A stretch of DNA of 64,000 nt from Brevundimonas mediterranea. Lineage in GTDB: Bacteria > Pseudomonadota > Alphaproteobacteria > Caulobacterales > Caulobacteraceae. Made by a program: the position numbers and the translations under genes. Shown in pieces: positions 35,479 to 44,501 of the stretch. The notes under the pieces were generated by a model. That model had not been told where the DNA came from and did no database searches. It was given only the letters and a program-made list of their open reading frames with translations. The stretch covers positions 2,232,001-2,296,000 of the forward strand of contig NZ_CP048751.1 of the NCBI RefSeq assembly GCF_011064825.1. The letters are read 5' to 3'. The first letter of the stretch is position 1; the number at the start of each line of letters is the position of its first letter.

Positions 35479-36516
35479 TCACAGGCCGAGGGATCCGAGG
35501 GCGAGGGCGGCGAGCAGGATGAAGCCCGCCTCTCGGTTGGACTTGAACAGTTTCAGCGCCAGGGCGCCGTCGGTGCGGTCGAGGCGGAGGACCTGGCGGG
35601 TCAGATGGGCCGCGTAGAGGGCCAGGCCCAGCCAGAACAGCGGGCCGAGACCCGCGGCGAGGCCGGCCGAGGCGGCCATGACTAGGCTGATCACATAGAA
35701 AACGGCGACGCCGGGGCGGACGGCCGAGGCCAGGCGCCGGGCGGAGGATTTGACGCCGACCATGGCGTCGTCCTCGATGTCCTGAAGGGCGTAGATGGTG
35801 TCGTAGCCCAGGGTCCAGAAGACGCCGCCGAGGTAGAGGAGGACGGCGGGGACATAGGCCTGCCAGACCAGGGCGACGGCGTGGCCGCTGTCGCTGGGGG
35901 CGGACCAGAGGAAGGGGCGGAACTCGCCGGCGATCTCTGCGGGCAGCAGAAGGGCGGCGGCGGCCAAGGGGAGGGCGGCGGCGAAGCCCATCAGGGCGCC
36001 CCAGTTGAAGGTCAAGCCCAGCCAGGCCTGGGGCCACCAGGTGATCCGCTTCATGAAGGGATAGGCGGCGACCAGGGCCAGGGAGCCGACGCCGAGGGCA
36101 ATGGCGACGACGGGCAGGGTCAGCAGGATCAGCAGGCTGATCAGGCTGCAGCCGATCACGAAGGCCCAGGCCTGTTTGACGCTGATCAGGCCGGCGGGGA
36201 TGGGGCGTAGGGCGGTGCGGGCGACCTGGGCGTCGAAGTCGCGATCGACGATGTCGTTGAAGGCGCAACCGGCGGCGCGCATCAGACAGGCGCCGATGCC
36301 GAAACCGACGAACAGCCACAGGTCATAGAGGCCGGGCGCCTGCCGATACTGGGCCAGGGCCAGGACGATCCCCTGCCAGCCGGGCAGGAGCAGCAGCCAG
36401 ATGCCGATGGGCCGGTCGAACCGGCCCAGCTTCAGCCAGGGCTTCAGCCGCTGCGGCGCATGGCGATCCACCCAGTTGGCGCCGGCGTCGGGAAGAGGGG
36501 CGGAGGTCATGGGCAT
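35479..36516 (-). CDS. ubiA: 4-hydroxybenzoate polyprenyltransferase
   Basis: A 345-residue membrane prenyltransferase of ubiquinone biosynthesis. The first aspartate-rich motif is NDIVDRDFDAQVART and the second is YALQDIEDDAMVGVKS; both bind magnesium-prenyl diphosphate. LKLGRFDRPIGIWLLLLPGW is typical of UbiA. About nine transmembrane helices. It attaches the polyprenyl tail to 4-hydroxybenzoate, feeding the quinone pool used by the oxidase genes nearby and by PyrD. ATG at 36516 or 36510 may start it. Confidence 0.94.
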   Translation of the reverse strand: MPMTSAPLPDAGANWVDRHAPQRLKPWLKLGRFDRPIGIWLLLLPGWQGIVLALAQYRQAPGLYDLWLFVGFGIGACLMRAAGCAFNDIVDRDFDAQVARTALRPIPAGLISVKQAWAFVIGCSLISLLILLTLPVVAIALGVGSLALVAAYPFMKRITWWPQAWLGLTFNWGALMGFAAALPLAAAALLLPAEIAGEFRPFLWSAPSDSGHAVALVWQAYVPAVLLYLGGVFWTLGYDTIYALQDIEDDAMVGVKSSARRLASAVRPGVAVFYVISLVMAASAGLAAGLGPLFWLGLALYAAHLTRQVLRLDRTDGALALKLFKSNREAGFILLAALALGSLGL

Positions 36517-36718
36517 GGCTTAGCGGGAATGAAGGGCAGGGTGAAGGCGTGACGAAACGCTCCGTCCGTTCGGCGGAGTTTGGAGGCCCTTTGGAAGCGG
36601 AGGGCTGGGCGGGGCGCCGGGCCTTCGCCCGGAGTTTGATCTAGAAATACCGTTTCGACGAAGGTTTGACGCCCCGCGCGGTTGGTTGGCCTGCAAGCTC
36701 GGGGCGCCGAGCGGTGGC

Positions 36719-36923
36719 GGTCTTATCGCCTAACCCCATAAGCCTGCGACGGGTCGGCAGGGTCTGCGAAACCCCGTCCCGAGTGCGGCCGAGTATCCCC
36801 CTCGACCCTCCGGCGGCGTTTTGAGGCGCCGCCGGCGCGGAGGAGTTGCACCCCCGCTCCCGTTCCATCCGCTCTCGCCGCCGCAAGGTCGCAGGCCTTA
36901 CGAGCCCTCCAAGCGACGAGACC
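36719..36923 (-). ncRNA. ssrS: Candidate 6S RNA
   Basis: A rod-shaped RNA of about 205 nt can be drawn on the minus strand. Nested helices are 36919-36923 with 36719-36723, 36913-36916 with 36726-36729, 36888-36896 with 36742-36750 (nine perfect pairs), 36869-36877 with 36780-36788, and an apical nine-pair stem 36827-36835 with 36810-36818. Between the third and fourth helices is a large asymmetric bubble with a small hairpin possible on the 3' side. This mimics open-promoter DNA and is the 6S plan. A perfect TATAAT lies seven bases before the 5' end. RNase P, SRP RNA and tmRNA hallmarks are absent. 6S RNA binds the housekeeping RNA polymerase. Confidence 0.55.
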
Positions 36924-36930
36924 GGGGAGG

Positions 36931-36936
36931 ATTATA
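36931..36936 (-). promoter_or_regulatory. TATAAT -10 box of the candidate 6S RNA gene
   Basis: On the minus strand CCTATAATCC places a perfect sigma-70 -10 hexamer seven bases upstream of the predicted RNA start at 36923. No good -35 hexamer is seen at 16-18 bases, since the sequence there is a GGGG/CCCC-rich segment. A consensus -10 is rare in this GC-rich sequence. Confidence 0.6.
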
Positions 36937-37038
36937 GGGGACGGGGAAACCCCGGCGGGGAAGTCGGGGCGAGAATCTGGCAAGCTGTTGGAATTGCTGG
37001 AGTGAGGCCAGCGTCATTGTGACAGTTGGACCCGTTCG

Positions 37039-37165
37039 GGCCCCCTCCGTCTCGCCGGCTTCGCCGGCGATCCACCTCCCCCAGAGGGGGAGGATTTCGG
37101 TGCTCGCATTCCTCCCCCCTTGGGGGAGGTGGATCGCCGGCGAAGCCGGCGAGACGGAGGGGGCC
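37039..37165. repeat. 44-bp perfect inverted repeat (intergenic palindromic element)
   Basis: Arms 37039-37082 and 37122-37165 are perfect reverse complements over 44 bases, separated by 39 bases. Each arm contains the internal palindrome GCCGGCTTCGCCGGC and ends in a CCTCCCCC run; the spacer has AGGGGGAGG and CCTCCCCCC, so a further inner pairing exists. It lies between the 6S candidate and the GIN-domain gene. There is no reading frame inside that could encode a transposase, so it is a non-autonomous repeat. Confidence 0.9.
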
Positions 37166-37203
37166 TGTAAGGTTCAGCCCCGCACCACGTTCATGCAGTC
37201 GCG

Positions 37204-37231
37204 GCCCCTCCCCCGCAAGCGAGGGAGGGGC
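37204..37231. repeat. CCCCTCCC hairpin downstream of the GIN-domain gene
   Basis: A nine-bp inverted repeat (GCCCCTCCC with GGGAGGGGC) with loop CCGCAAGCGA, just after the stop of the minus-strand gene at 37240. It has no T-run, so terminator activity is unsure. Its sequence resembles the CCTCCCC-type repeats nearby. Confidence 0.55.
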
Positions 37232-37239
37232 TGGTCCTT

Positions 37240-38022
37240 TCAGTTCTGATAGACGTCGCCGGAGCCGGCGATTTCGCTGGTCAGCTTGGCGGGGCGGGTC
37301 GCCAGGCTGACGTCGCCGGAGCCCGCGATGCTGACCTGGACGTCGCCGGTGGGGGCGATGTCGGCGTCGCCGGAGCCGGCGATGTCGACCTTGGCGTCCT
37401 TGGCGTCCAGAGCTCGAAGATCGGCGTCGCCCGAGCCGGCGATGTCGAGGTCCAGGGCGTCGGTGCGGCCCGAGGCGGTGACATCGGCCGAACCCGAGAT
37501 CGACAGGGCCATCGAGGGCTGGTCATAGCCGCTGATGTCCAGGTCGCCCGAGCCGTTGGAGGCGAAGCGGCGGACATTGGGCGCCGTGACGACGACGCGC
37601 AGCTCGTCGCGGTCCGACCGGGCGGAGAAGTTTCCGCCGTCCCAGCCGAACACGATCCGTGTGTCGCCGTCGCCCAGGGACAGGCGGCCATCCGTCAGGG
37701 TGACGCGGTCGGTCAGCCTCTTGGGGCCAGTGATGACCACGGTGTTGGCCGGGCCCTGGACGTATTCGACGTCGATGCTGGAATCGATGGTCAGGGCCTC
37801 GCCGCCGGTCCAGGTCAGGGTGCGGGTTGTGAAGGGGCCGAGATCGTCGGTCCCGCCGCTCTTGATCCGTTCGAAGCGGATCGACTCGCCGTCCCGGTCC
37901 TTGATGGTCCAGGCCCAGCCGTGGCGTTGCAGGTCGTGGCCGCCGAGGGCGATGGCCCCGCCCAGGGTGACCATGCAGAGCACCAGGGCGGCGCCGGCGA
38001 TGATGAACAGTGTGCGGATCAT
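37240..38022 (-). CDS. Exported GIN-domain (DUF2807) protein
   Basis: A 260-residue protein with one N-terminal hydrophobic signal or anchor (LFIIAGAALVLCMVTLGGAI). From about residue 90 it has the right-handed beta-helix GIN domain: repeated motifs of the form SGSGD, such as SNGSGDLDISG, SISGSADVTASG, DIAGSGDADL, DIAGSGDADI, SIAGSGDVSL and SEIAGSGDVY. The repeats stack as turns of a helix. GIN domains are found in putative adhesins and in regulatory operons with PadR and DUF1700 genes, as here. Its start overlaps the DUF1700 gene by four bases. Confidence 0.88.
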   Translation of the reverse strand: MIRTLFIIAGAALVLCMVTLGGAIALGGHDLQRHGWAWTIKDRDGESIRFERIKSGGTDDLGPFTTRTLTWTGGEALTIDSSIDVEYVQGPANTVVITGPKRLTDRVTLTDGRLSLGDGDTRIVFGWDGGNFSARSDRDELRVVVTAPNVRRFASNGSGDLDISGYDQPSMALSISGSADVTASGRTDALDLDIAGSGDADLRALDAKDAKVDIAGSGDADIAPTGDVQVSIAGSGDVSLATRPAKLTSEIAGSGDVYQN

Positions 38023-38624
38023 AGCGAGCCTCCCGTGCTCGTAGCGTCAGACTGGGCGTCGGATTGGGGTTCAAGCGCCGGCTTGAGCAGCCGGTAGTGC
38101 AGGCGGGCGAACCAGACGATCCCGTTGACCAGCCAGATGGTGACGATGGTCAGAAGGGCGCCGATGAAGACGGCCCCGGCCATCAGGCCCAGACCCATCA
38201 GGACCGCCGCGAACGGGCCGCCGGGGAAGCCGGCGAAGGGGCCGGCCACCATGACGCCGCCGCCCGAGATGAACAGGGCGATGGCGGCGATGAAGAAGCC
38301 GAAGAGGGTCCCGACCACGCCCATCAGAATGGGCAGGAGGATCAGGATGTCGACTGCCCCCAGGCCCAGGACGGCGAAGACGGCGGCCGCGGCGGCGGAG
38401 GGGTTCTTCTCCTGGCGCCAGCGCTGGATCCCGGCCTCGGCCTTCAGTTCGCGGGCCAGCCGGCCCGGATCGCCCAGGGCGGCGGCCACCTCGGCCTCGG
38501 TGCGGCCGGCGGCCAGACCGTCGGCGAAATGGGTCTCATAGTCGGCGACGATGTCGGTCGCCGTGGCGGTCGGAAGGCCGACCAGGCCGCTTCTGAGACG
38601 GGCGATGAACTCCGCGCGCGTCAT
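38019..38624 (-). CDS. DUF1700 family membrane protein
   Basis: A 201-residue inner-membrane protein. The N-terminal soluble part MTRAEFIARLRSGLVGLPTA to DPGRLARELKAE, with DYETHFADGLAAGRTEAEVAAALG, is the DUF1700 (HAAS-type) signature; the C-terminal part has four hydrophobic helices. DUF1700 proteins are usually coded with PadR regulators and GIN or DUF4097 proteins. Its start overlaps the padR-type gene's stop (ATGA) and its end overlaps the GIN gene. Confidence 0.88.
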   Translation of the reverse strand: MTRAEFIARLRSGLVGLPTATATDIVADYETHFADGLAAGRTEAEVAAALGDPGRLARELKAEAGIQRWRQEKNPSAAAAAVFAVLGLGAVDILILLPILMGVVGTLFGFFIAAIALFISGGGVMVAGPFAGFPGGPFAAVLMGLGLMAGAVFIGALLTIVTIWLVNGIVWFARLHYRLLKPALEPQSDAQSDATSTGGSL

Positions 38625-39007
38625 TGTTCCGTTTCCTCCGGTTGAGCCTCGGCCGCCTGGGGCGCCGAAGCCTGGATCGTGTTCGCGTCGCTCGCCAGGA
38701 CGGCGTCGACGGCTTGGGTGAAGGCCGACCATTCGGCGGTCTGGGCGGCGAGGGCCGTCCGTCCGGCGTCGGTCAGACGATAGTATTTGCGGGACGGGCC
38801 GGACGAGGATTCGACCAGATAGGTCTCGACCTGTCCGTCCGACTGCATCCGCCGCATCAGGGGGTAGATGGTGCCTTCCCCCATATCGATCGCGTCCGAC
38901 AGGCGGCTGGCGATCTCGTAGGCGTAGCTGTCGGCCCGGTTCAGAAGCGCCAGGACGCAAAGCCCCAGAACCCCCTTCTTCAGCTGTATCTCGATGGTTT
39001 CGGTCAC
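38621..39007 (-). CDS. PadR-family transcriptional regulator
   Basis: A 128-residue winged-helix regulator: KKGVLGLCVLALLNRADSYA to YEIASRLSD, IDMGEGTIYPLMRRMQ for the recognition helix, and YYRLTDAGRTALAAQ for the wing. The start is GTG at 39007, preceded by AAAGGAG; earlier in-frame sequence to 39214 crosses the operator and is unlikely to be translated. It heads an operon with DUF1700 and GIN genes, and a 25-bp palindrome lies upstream. The ligand is unknown. Confidence 0.9.
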   Translation of the reverse strand: MTETIEIQLKKGVLGLCVLALLNRADSYAYEIASRLSDAIDMGEGTIYPLMRRMQSDGQVETYLVESSSGPSRKYYRLTDAGRTALAAQTAEWSAFTQAVDAVLASDANTIQASAPQAAEAQPEETEQ

Positions 39008-39042
39008 CTCGATGTCTCCTTTGATGGAGATTGAGTACGACA

Positions 39043-39067
39043 AGGTACCTTGCGACGCAAGGTACCT
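39043..39067. promoter_or_regulatory. 25-bp palindrome, probable PadR operator
   Basis: A perfect dyad with 12-base arms (AGGTACCTTGCG and its complement) about a central A. Each arm contains the 6-bp palindrome GGTACC. It lies 36 bases before the padR-type start and covers the likely -35 (TTGCGT) on the minus strand. It fits dimeric winged-helix binding and negative autoregulation. Confidence 0.7.
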
Positions 39068-39224
39068 GTTTAAACATGACGAAGGTTTAATCCAACGGGG
39101 TTCGATGAGGGGGCGGACGGGTTTGGGGCGAGTTTGCGGCGGATGGAGCGGGGATCGCTTGGCAAGCGAAGGGCGATCCGATAGGGACTCAAGGAAGTGA
39201 CGGGTGGAGAACATGCCCGCGCGA

Positions 39225-39249
39225 AGACTTGAGATTCGTTCTCAAGTCT
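39225..39249. promoter_or_regulatory. 10-bp inverted repeat upstream of ctaC
   Basis: AGACTTGAGA and its exact complement TCTCAAGTCT flank the loop TTCGT, 31 bases before the ctaC start. It could be an operator or an RNA hairpin in the leader of the oxidase operon. There is no T-run, so it is not an obvious terminator. Confidence 0.55.
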
Positions 39250-39280
39250 CTGCTGAAAAACGATATTGTGGGGACTTCGT

Positions 39281-40327
39281 ATGGGAATGGGGACGCGAGC
39301 CCTGGGAAGAGCGAAGGCAGGAGCGACGGCGGCGACGACAGCCGTCGGGATCGCACTGTTCTCCGCCGCGCCGACGTGGGCGCAGGATCTGATGGGCCAG
39401 CCGACGCCGGGCGGCATCGATCTTCAGCCGGCCGCCGCGCCGCTGAAGCACGACGCCATCTGGTTCCATGACATCGTCCTGATGCCCGTCATCACCGGCA
39501 TCACCCTGCTGGTGCTGGGCCTGCTGGCCTGGATCGTGTTCCGCTACAACAAGAGATCCAATCCGACGCCCGCGCGCTGGAGCCACAACACCACGGTCGA
39601 GATCATCTGGACCGTTCTGCCGGTGGTGATCCTGGTGGGGATTTCGCTGTTCTCCTTCCGCCTGCTGTTCGCCTATCACGACATGCCGGAACCGGATCTG
39701 ACGGTGAAGGTGACGGGCAACCAGTGGAACTGGGCCTATGAATATCCCGACCAGGGCGTGGCCGAGTACATCTCCAACATGGTGCCGGAAGGCGAACTGG
39801 CCGAGCGCGGCCTGTCGCACGCCGTCTATCGCCTGGCGGCGGACGAGCCGATGGTGGTGCCGGTCGGCAAGACGGTGCGTCTGCTGATCACGGCGTCCGA
39901 CGTCATCCACGCCGTGGCCCTGCCGGCCTTCGGCCTGAAGACCGACGCCGTGCCCGGCCGGGTCAACGAGACCTGGTTCAAGGCCGAGCGCACCGGCGTC
40001 TTCTACGGCCAGTGCTCGGAACTGTGCGGTGTCGATCACGCCTTCATGCCGATCCAGATCAATGTCGTGACCCAGGCCGAGTTCGAACGCTGGATCGCCT
40101 CCAAGGGCGGCTCCATGACGCCGAAGACGGCCGAGGCCGCGCCGGGCGGAACCGCCGCTCAGGTCGAGGCCGGCACGACCGGCGCCCCCGTGGTCGGTAC
40201 GGCGACGACCGGCCCCGAAGCCGGCGCCCAGACCGGCATACCCACCGCCCAGACGGCGACGACGCCGACCGCGCCGACCGTTCAACCCGCTCCCGCCGCG
40301 GCCTCCGCCGCGCCGGCCGCCCAGTAA
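39281..40327 (+). CDS. ctaC: Cytochrome c oxidase subunit II
   Basis: A 348-residue subunit II of an aa3-type oxidase. A signal peptide (ending PTWAQ) is followed by two transmembrane helices and a periplasmic cupredoxin domain with the binuclear CuA site: HAVALPAFGLKTDAVPGR and YGQCSELCGVDHAFMPI (two Cys, two His, Met). It accepts electrons from cytochrome c. The C-terminal 60 residues are an Ala/Thr/Pro-rich tail after TQAEFERWIASKGG, with no heme c motif. ATG at 39281 is chosen over a TTG at 39266. Confidence 0.96.
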   Translation: MGMGTRALGRAKAGATAATTAVGIALFSAAPTWAQDLMGQPTPGGIDLQPAAAPLKHDAIWFHDIVLMPVITGITLLVLGLLAWIVFRYNKRSNPTPARWSHNTTVEIIWTVLPVVILVGISLFSFRLLFAYHDMPEPDLTVKVTGNQWNWAYEYPDQGVAEYISNMVPEGELAERGLSHAVYRLAADEPMVVPVGKTVRLLITASDVIHAVALPAFGLKTDAVPGRVNETWFKAERTGVFYGQCSELCGVDHAFMPIQINVVTQAEFERWIASKGGSMTPKTAEAAPGGTAAQVEAGTTGAPVVGTATTGPEAGAQTGIPTAQTATTPTAPTVQPAPAAASAAPAAQ

Positions 40328-42022
<1,695 letters not shown>

Positions 42023-42047
42023 TCCCGGGCTGACATCCCGAACGGCG

Positions 42048-42080
42048 GGCCGCTCTTTCCACGGAAGGGGCGGCCTTCTG
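42048..42080 (+). terminator. GC-rich hairpin after ctaD (possible terminator or attenuator)
   Basis: GGCCGCTCTTTCC (42048-42060) pairs with GGAAGGGGCGGCC (42063-42075) with two G-U pairs, then TTCTGCTTT. It lies in the 72-base gap between ctaD and ctaB. It may lower transcription of the assembly genes relative to the structural subunits. Confidence 0.45.
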
Positions 42081-42094
42081 CTTTGGGGTATGCT

Positions 42095-43093
42095 ATGCGG
42101 CCCTCACCCATGACACCCGAACCCATGACCCAGGACGTCCAGACCCGCCCCGCGATTTCGACCGCCCAGCCGGAAGACTTCTTCCAGCTGCTGAAGCCGC
42201 GCGTCATGTCGGTGGTGGTCTTCACCGCCGCGACCGGACTGGTGATGGCGCCGGGATCGATGAATCCGCTGGTCGCCGCCATCGCCATCCTGTGCATCGC
42301 CGTGGGCGCAGGCGCGGCCGGGTCGCTGAACATGGCGCTGGAAGGCGAGACCGACGCCCTGATGCGGCGCACGCGCGGCCGGCCGGTGGCGGCGGGGCGG
42401 GTGCGCAAGAATGACGCCATGGCCTATGGCGTCATCCTCAGCCTGTTCTCGGTCATGCTGCTGGGGATGAACACCAACTGGTTCGCGGCCGGGCTGCTGG
42501 CCCTGACCATCGTCTATTACGCCGGCTTCTACACCCTGTTGCTGAAGCGCAGGACGCCGCAGAACATTGTCATCGGCGGGGCGGCGGGCGCCTTTCCGCC
42601 GGTGATCGGCTGGGCGGCGGCGACGGGCCAGGCGCCTTGGCAGGCCTGGCTGCTGTTCCTGATCATCTTCCTGTGGACCCCGCCGCACTCCTGGGCCTTG
42701 GCCCTGTATTCGGCCGGCGACTACGCCAAGGCGGGCATACCGATGATGCCGGTGGCGCGGGGGGCCAGGTCCACCCGGCTGCAGATCCTGATCTATTCGC
42801 TGGTCTTCGTGGCCTCGGCCGTGGCCCCGGCCCTGGTGGGCATGGGCGGGATGATCTACGCGGTGGTGTCGGTCGCCGGCGGCCTGGGCTTCCTGGGCCT
42901 GGCCTGGCGGCTGTACCGCTCGCGCGCCGGCGACGAGCCGGACAAGGCCGACACCGTGGGACGCGAGGCCGCATTGTATGATGTGAAGGTCCAGGCCAAA
43001 CCGGCGCGTGACCTGTTCGCCTTTTCGATCCTGTATCTGGTCGCCCTGTTCTCGGCCTTCCTGGTCGAGGCGGTGGCGGGCCTGGGAGCCTGA
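42095..43093 (+). CDS. ctaB: Protoheme IX farnesyltransferase (heme o synthase)
   Basis: A 332-residue membrane prenyltransferase that adds a farnesyl group to heme b, giving heme o for heme a synthesis. The aspartate/asparagine motif is NMALEGETDALMRRTRGRP and the second polar loop is YTLLLKRRTPQNIVIGGAAG; FLWTPPHSWALAL is also a family hallmark. Starts at 42095, 42110 or 42125 are possible; none has an excellent ribosome-binding site. It lies between ctaD and the CoxF-like gene. Confidence 0.95.
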   Translation: MRPSPMTPEPMTQDVQTRPAISTAQPEDFFQLLKPRVMSVVVFTAATGLVMAPGSMNPLVAAIAILCIAVGAGAAGSLNMALEGETDALMRRTRGRPVAAGRVRKNDAMAYGVILSLFSVMLLGMNTNWFAAGLLALTIVYYAGFYTLLLKRRTPQNIVIGGAAGAFPPVIGWAAATGQAPWQAWLLFLIIFLWTPPHSWALALYSAGDYAKAGIPMMPVARGARSTRLQILIYSLVFVASAVAPALVGMGGMIYAVVSVAGGLGFLGLAWRLYRSRAGDEPDKADTVGREAALYDVKVQAKPARDLFAFSILYLVALFSAFLVEAVAGLGA

Positions 43094-43096
43094 ACC

Positions 43097-43267
43097 ATGC
43101 GTCTGACGCCCGAGGAACTGCGCGCCCGCAAGCGCCGCAACGTCTGGATCGCGACGGCCCTGGTGGCCTTCATCGTCCTGGTCTTCACCACCACGGTCCT
43201 GCGCCTGCAACAGAACCAGGCGGCTGAGCGCGCCCTGTTGCAAGAGGCGACGGGGGCGCCGCGATGA
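43097..43267 (+). CDS. CoxF-like small single-helix protein (56 aa)
   Basis: A 56-residue protein: a basic, hydrophilic N-terminus (MRLTPEELRARKRRNVW) and one transmembrane helix (IATALVAFIVLVFTTTVL), then a short polar tail ending GAPR. Its place, between ctaB and ctaG, is where alphaproteobacteria carry a small CoxF protein of unknown role in oxidase assembly. Its stop overlaps the ctaG start by four bases (ATGA at 43264). Confidence 0.8.
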   Translation: MRLTPEELRARKRRNVWIATALVAFIVLVFTTTVLRLQQNQAAERALLQEATGAPR

Positions 43268-43812
43268 ACAATCCCGGCCGCAAGAACCTGATCGCCATCG
43301 TCTGCGTCCTGGGCGTGATGGGGATGACGGGCGCGGCCTTCGCGGCTGTGCCCCTGTACCGGATGTTCTGCCAGGTCACGGGCTTCGACGGCACGGTGCG
43401 CCGGGCCGACAAGGCGCCGGACACGGTGCTGGACCAGACGGTGCTGGTGCGATTCGACACAAACGTGCGCGGCCTGCCCATGACCTTCCGCGCCGAACAG
43501 ACGACCCAGAGGGTGCGGATCGGCGAGACGGGCCTGGCCTATTTCGACGTCACCAACACCTCGGACCAGCCGATCCAGGTGCGGGCCGGGTACAATGTCG
43601 TGCCGGAATACACCGGCCCCTATTTCCAGAAGCTGCAATGCTTCTGCTTCTCGGATCAGACCCTGGCGGCGGGCGAGACGCGCCAATTCCCGGTCCAGTA
43701 TTTCATCGCCCCCGAACTGGCCACGGATCGCGAAGCCAGGGGCGCGCGCGAGATCACCCTGAGCTACACCTTCTATCCGTCGGTCGATGCGCCGACGGGG
43801 CCGAACGCCTGA
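43264..43812 (+). CDS. ctaG: Cytochrome c oxidase assembly protein CtaG (Cox11)
   Basis: A 182-residue Cox11-type copper chaperone that delivers copper to CuB of subunit I. It has one N-terminal transmembrane helix and a periplasmic immunoglobulin-like domain; the copper site is KLQCFCFSDQTL, and FCQVTGF near residue 36 is the other conserved cysteine. It overlaps the CoxF-like gene and is itself overlapped by the NUDIX gene if that starts at 43787. Confidence 0.96.
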   Translation: MNNPGRKNLIAIVCVLGVMGMTGAAFAAVPLYRMFCQVTGFDGTVRRADKAPDTVLDQTVLVRFDTNVRGLPMTFRAEQTTQRVRIGETGLAYFDVTNTSDQPIQVRAGYNVVPEYTGPYFQKLQCFCFSDQTLAAGETRQFPVQYFIAPELATDREARGAREITLSYTFYPSVDAPTGPNA

Positions 43813-44236
43813 TTTCGTGGCCCGACCGGGTGTGGACTTTCCGGGCGTCGGCTGCGGGCTGGTGATCCAGCGCGCCGACGGGCGGGTGCTGCTGTGCAAG
43901 CGGCTGAAGGCCCCTGAGGCGGGACACTGGAACATCGTCGGCGGCAAGGTCGATCACATGGAAATCTCCGCCGAGGCCGCGCGTCGCGAGGCCGAAGAGG
44001 AGAGCGGCCTGACGATCGGCGCGGTCGAGTTCCTGTGCGTGTCGGAAGAAATCATCGCGGCGGACCGCCAGCACTGGGTGTCGCTGATCTATCTGGCGCG
44101 CGACTTCACCGGCGAGCCGTGGCTGACCGAGCCGGACAAGCTGTCGGAGATCGGCTGGTTCGATCCGACCGATCCGCCGCAACCCTTGTCGGTGTTCTCG
44201 AAGACGGCCTTTGAGGCCCTGAAGGCGCGGGTGTAG
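43787..44236 (+). CDS. NUDIX hydrolase
   Basis: A 149-residue NUDIX protein. The box runs GKVDHMEISAEAARREAEEE-SG (GX5EX7REUXEEXGU form), here with the G of the box in NIVGGKVD and REAEEESGL. Enzymes of this fold hydrolyse nucleoside diphosphate-linked compounds; substrate unknown. The start is unclear: ATG at 43787 overlaps ctaG by 26 bases, while GTG at 43817 (MARPGVDFPGVGCG) fits better as protein; neither has a good Shine-Dalgarno. It is an unusual insertion between ctaG and ctaE. Confidence 0.82.
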   Translation: MRRRGRTPDFVARPGVDFPGVGCGLVIQRADGRVLLCKRLKAPEAGHWNIVGGKVDHMEISAEAARREAEEESGLTIGAVEFLCVSEEIIAADRQHWVSLIYLARDFTGEPWLTEPDKLSEIGWFDPTDPPQPLSVFSKTAFEALKARV

Positions 44237-44247
44237 CGCCGCAACCC

Positions 44248-44378
44248 CGTCACCCTCGGGCTCGTCCCGAGGGTCCACGCCTAATGCGATTACAAGCTGT
44301 GGAGTTTAGACACCGGACCCTCGCCCGACCTGAGGTGCGGCGGACAGGTGGACCCTCGGGACGAGCCCGAGGGTGACG
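44248..44378. repeat. REP-like pair, 31-bp perfect inverted repeat (CCTCGGG family copy 3)
   Basis: Arms 44248-44278 and 44348-44378 are exact reverse complements over 31 bases, separated by 69 bases. Each arm is itself a CCTCGGG-CTCGT-CCCGAGG-type hairpin like the single copies at 7596 and 26396. This is a paired (BIME-like) arrangement in the 265-base gap before ctaE. It may affect the mRNA level between the two halves of the operon. Confidence 0.85.
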
Positions 44379-44501
44379 CGTTTGGGGGCGGCCTGGAGAT
44401 CGCGGCGGAAACACGGCGGCGCACTGGCGCGACGCAAAAGCGGCGGTTATAGCTGGGGGATAAGGCGAGTTCATCGCCAGCCCAATATAGAGATGAAACG
44501 C

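Noticed and set aside
36719..36923. RNase P RNA, SRP RNA or split tmRNA as the identity of the RNA
   Set aside because: No GAGGAAAGUCC or AGAGCGCACC blocks of RNase P, no GGAAGGAAGCAG of SRP RNA, and no tag sequence or CCA end of tmRNA.
36641..36983. Two overlapping short frames (81 and 86 codons) on the minus strand
   Set aside because: They cross the candidate 6S RNA structure, have no ribosome-binding site and no plausible protein features.
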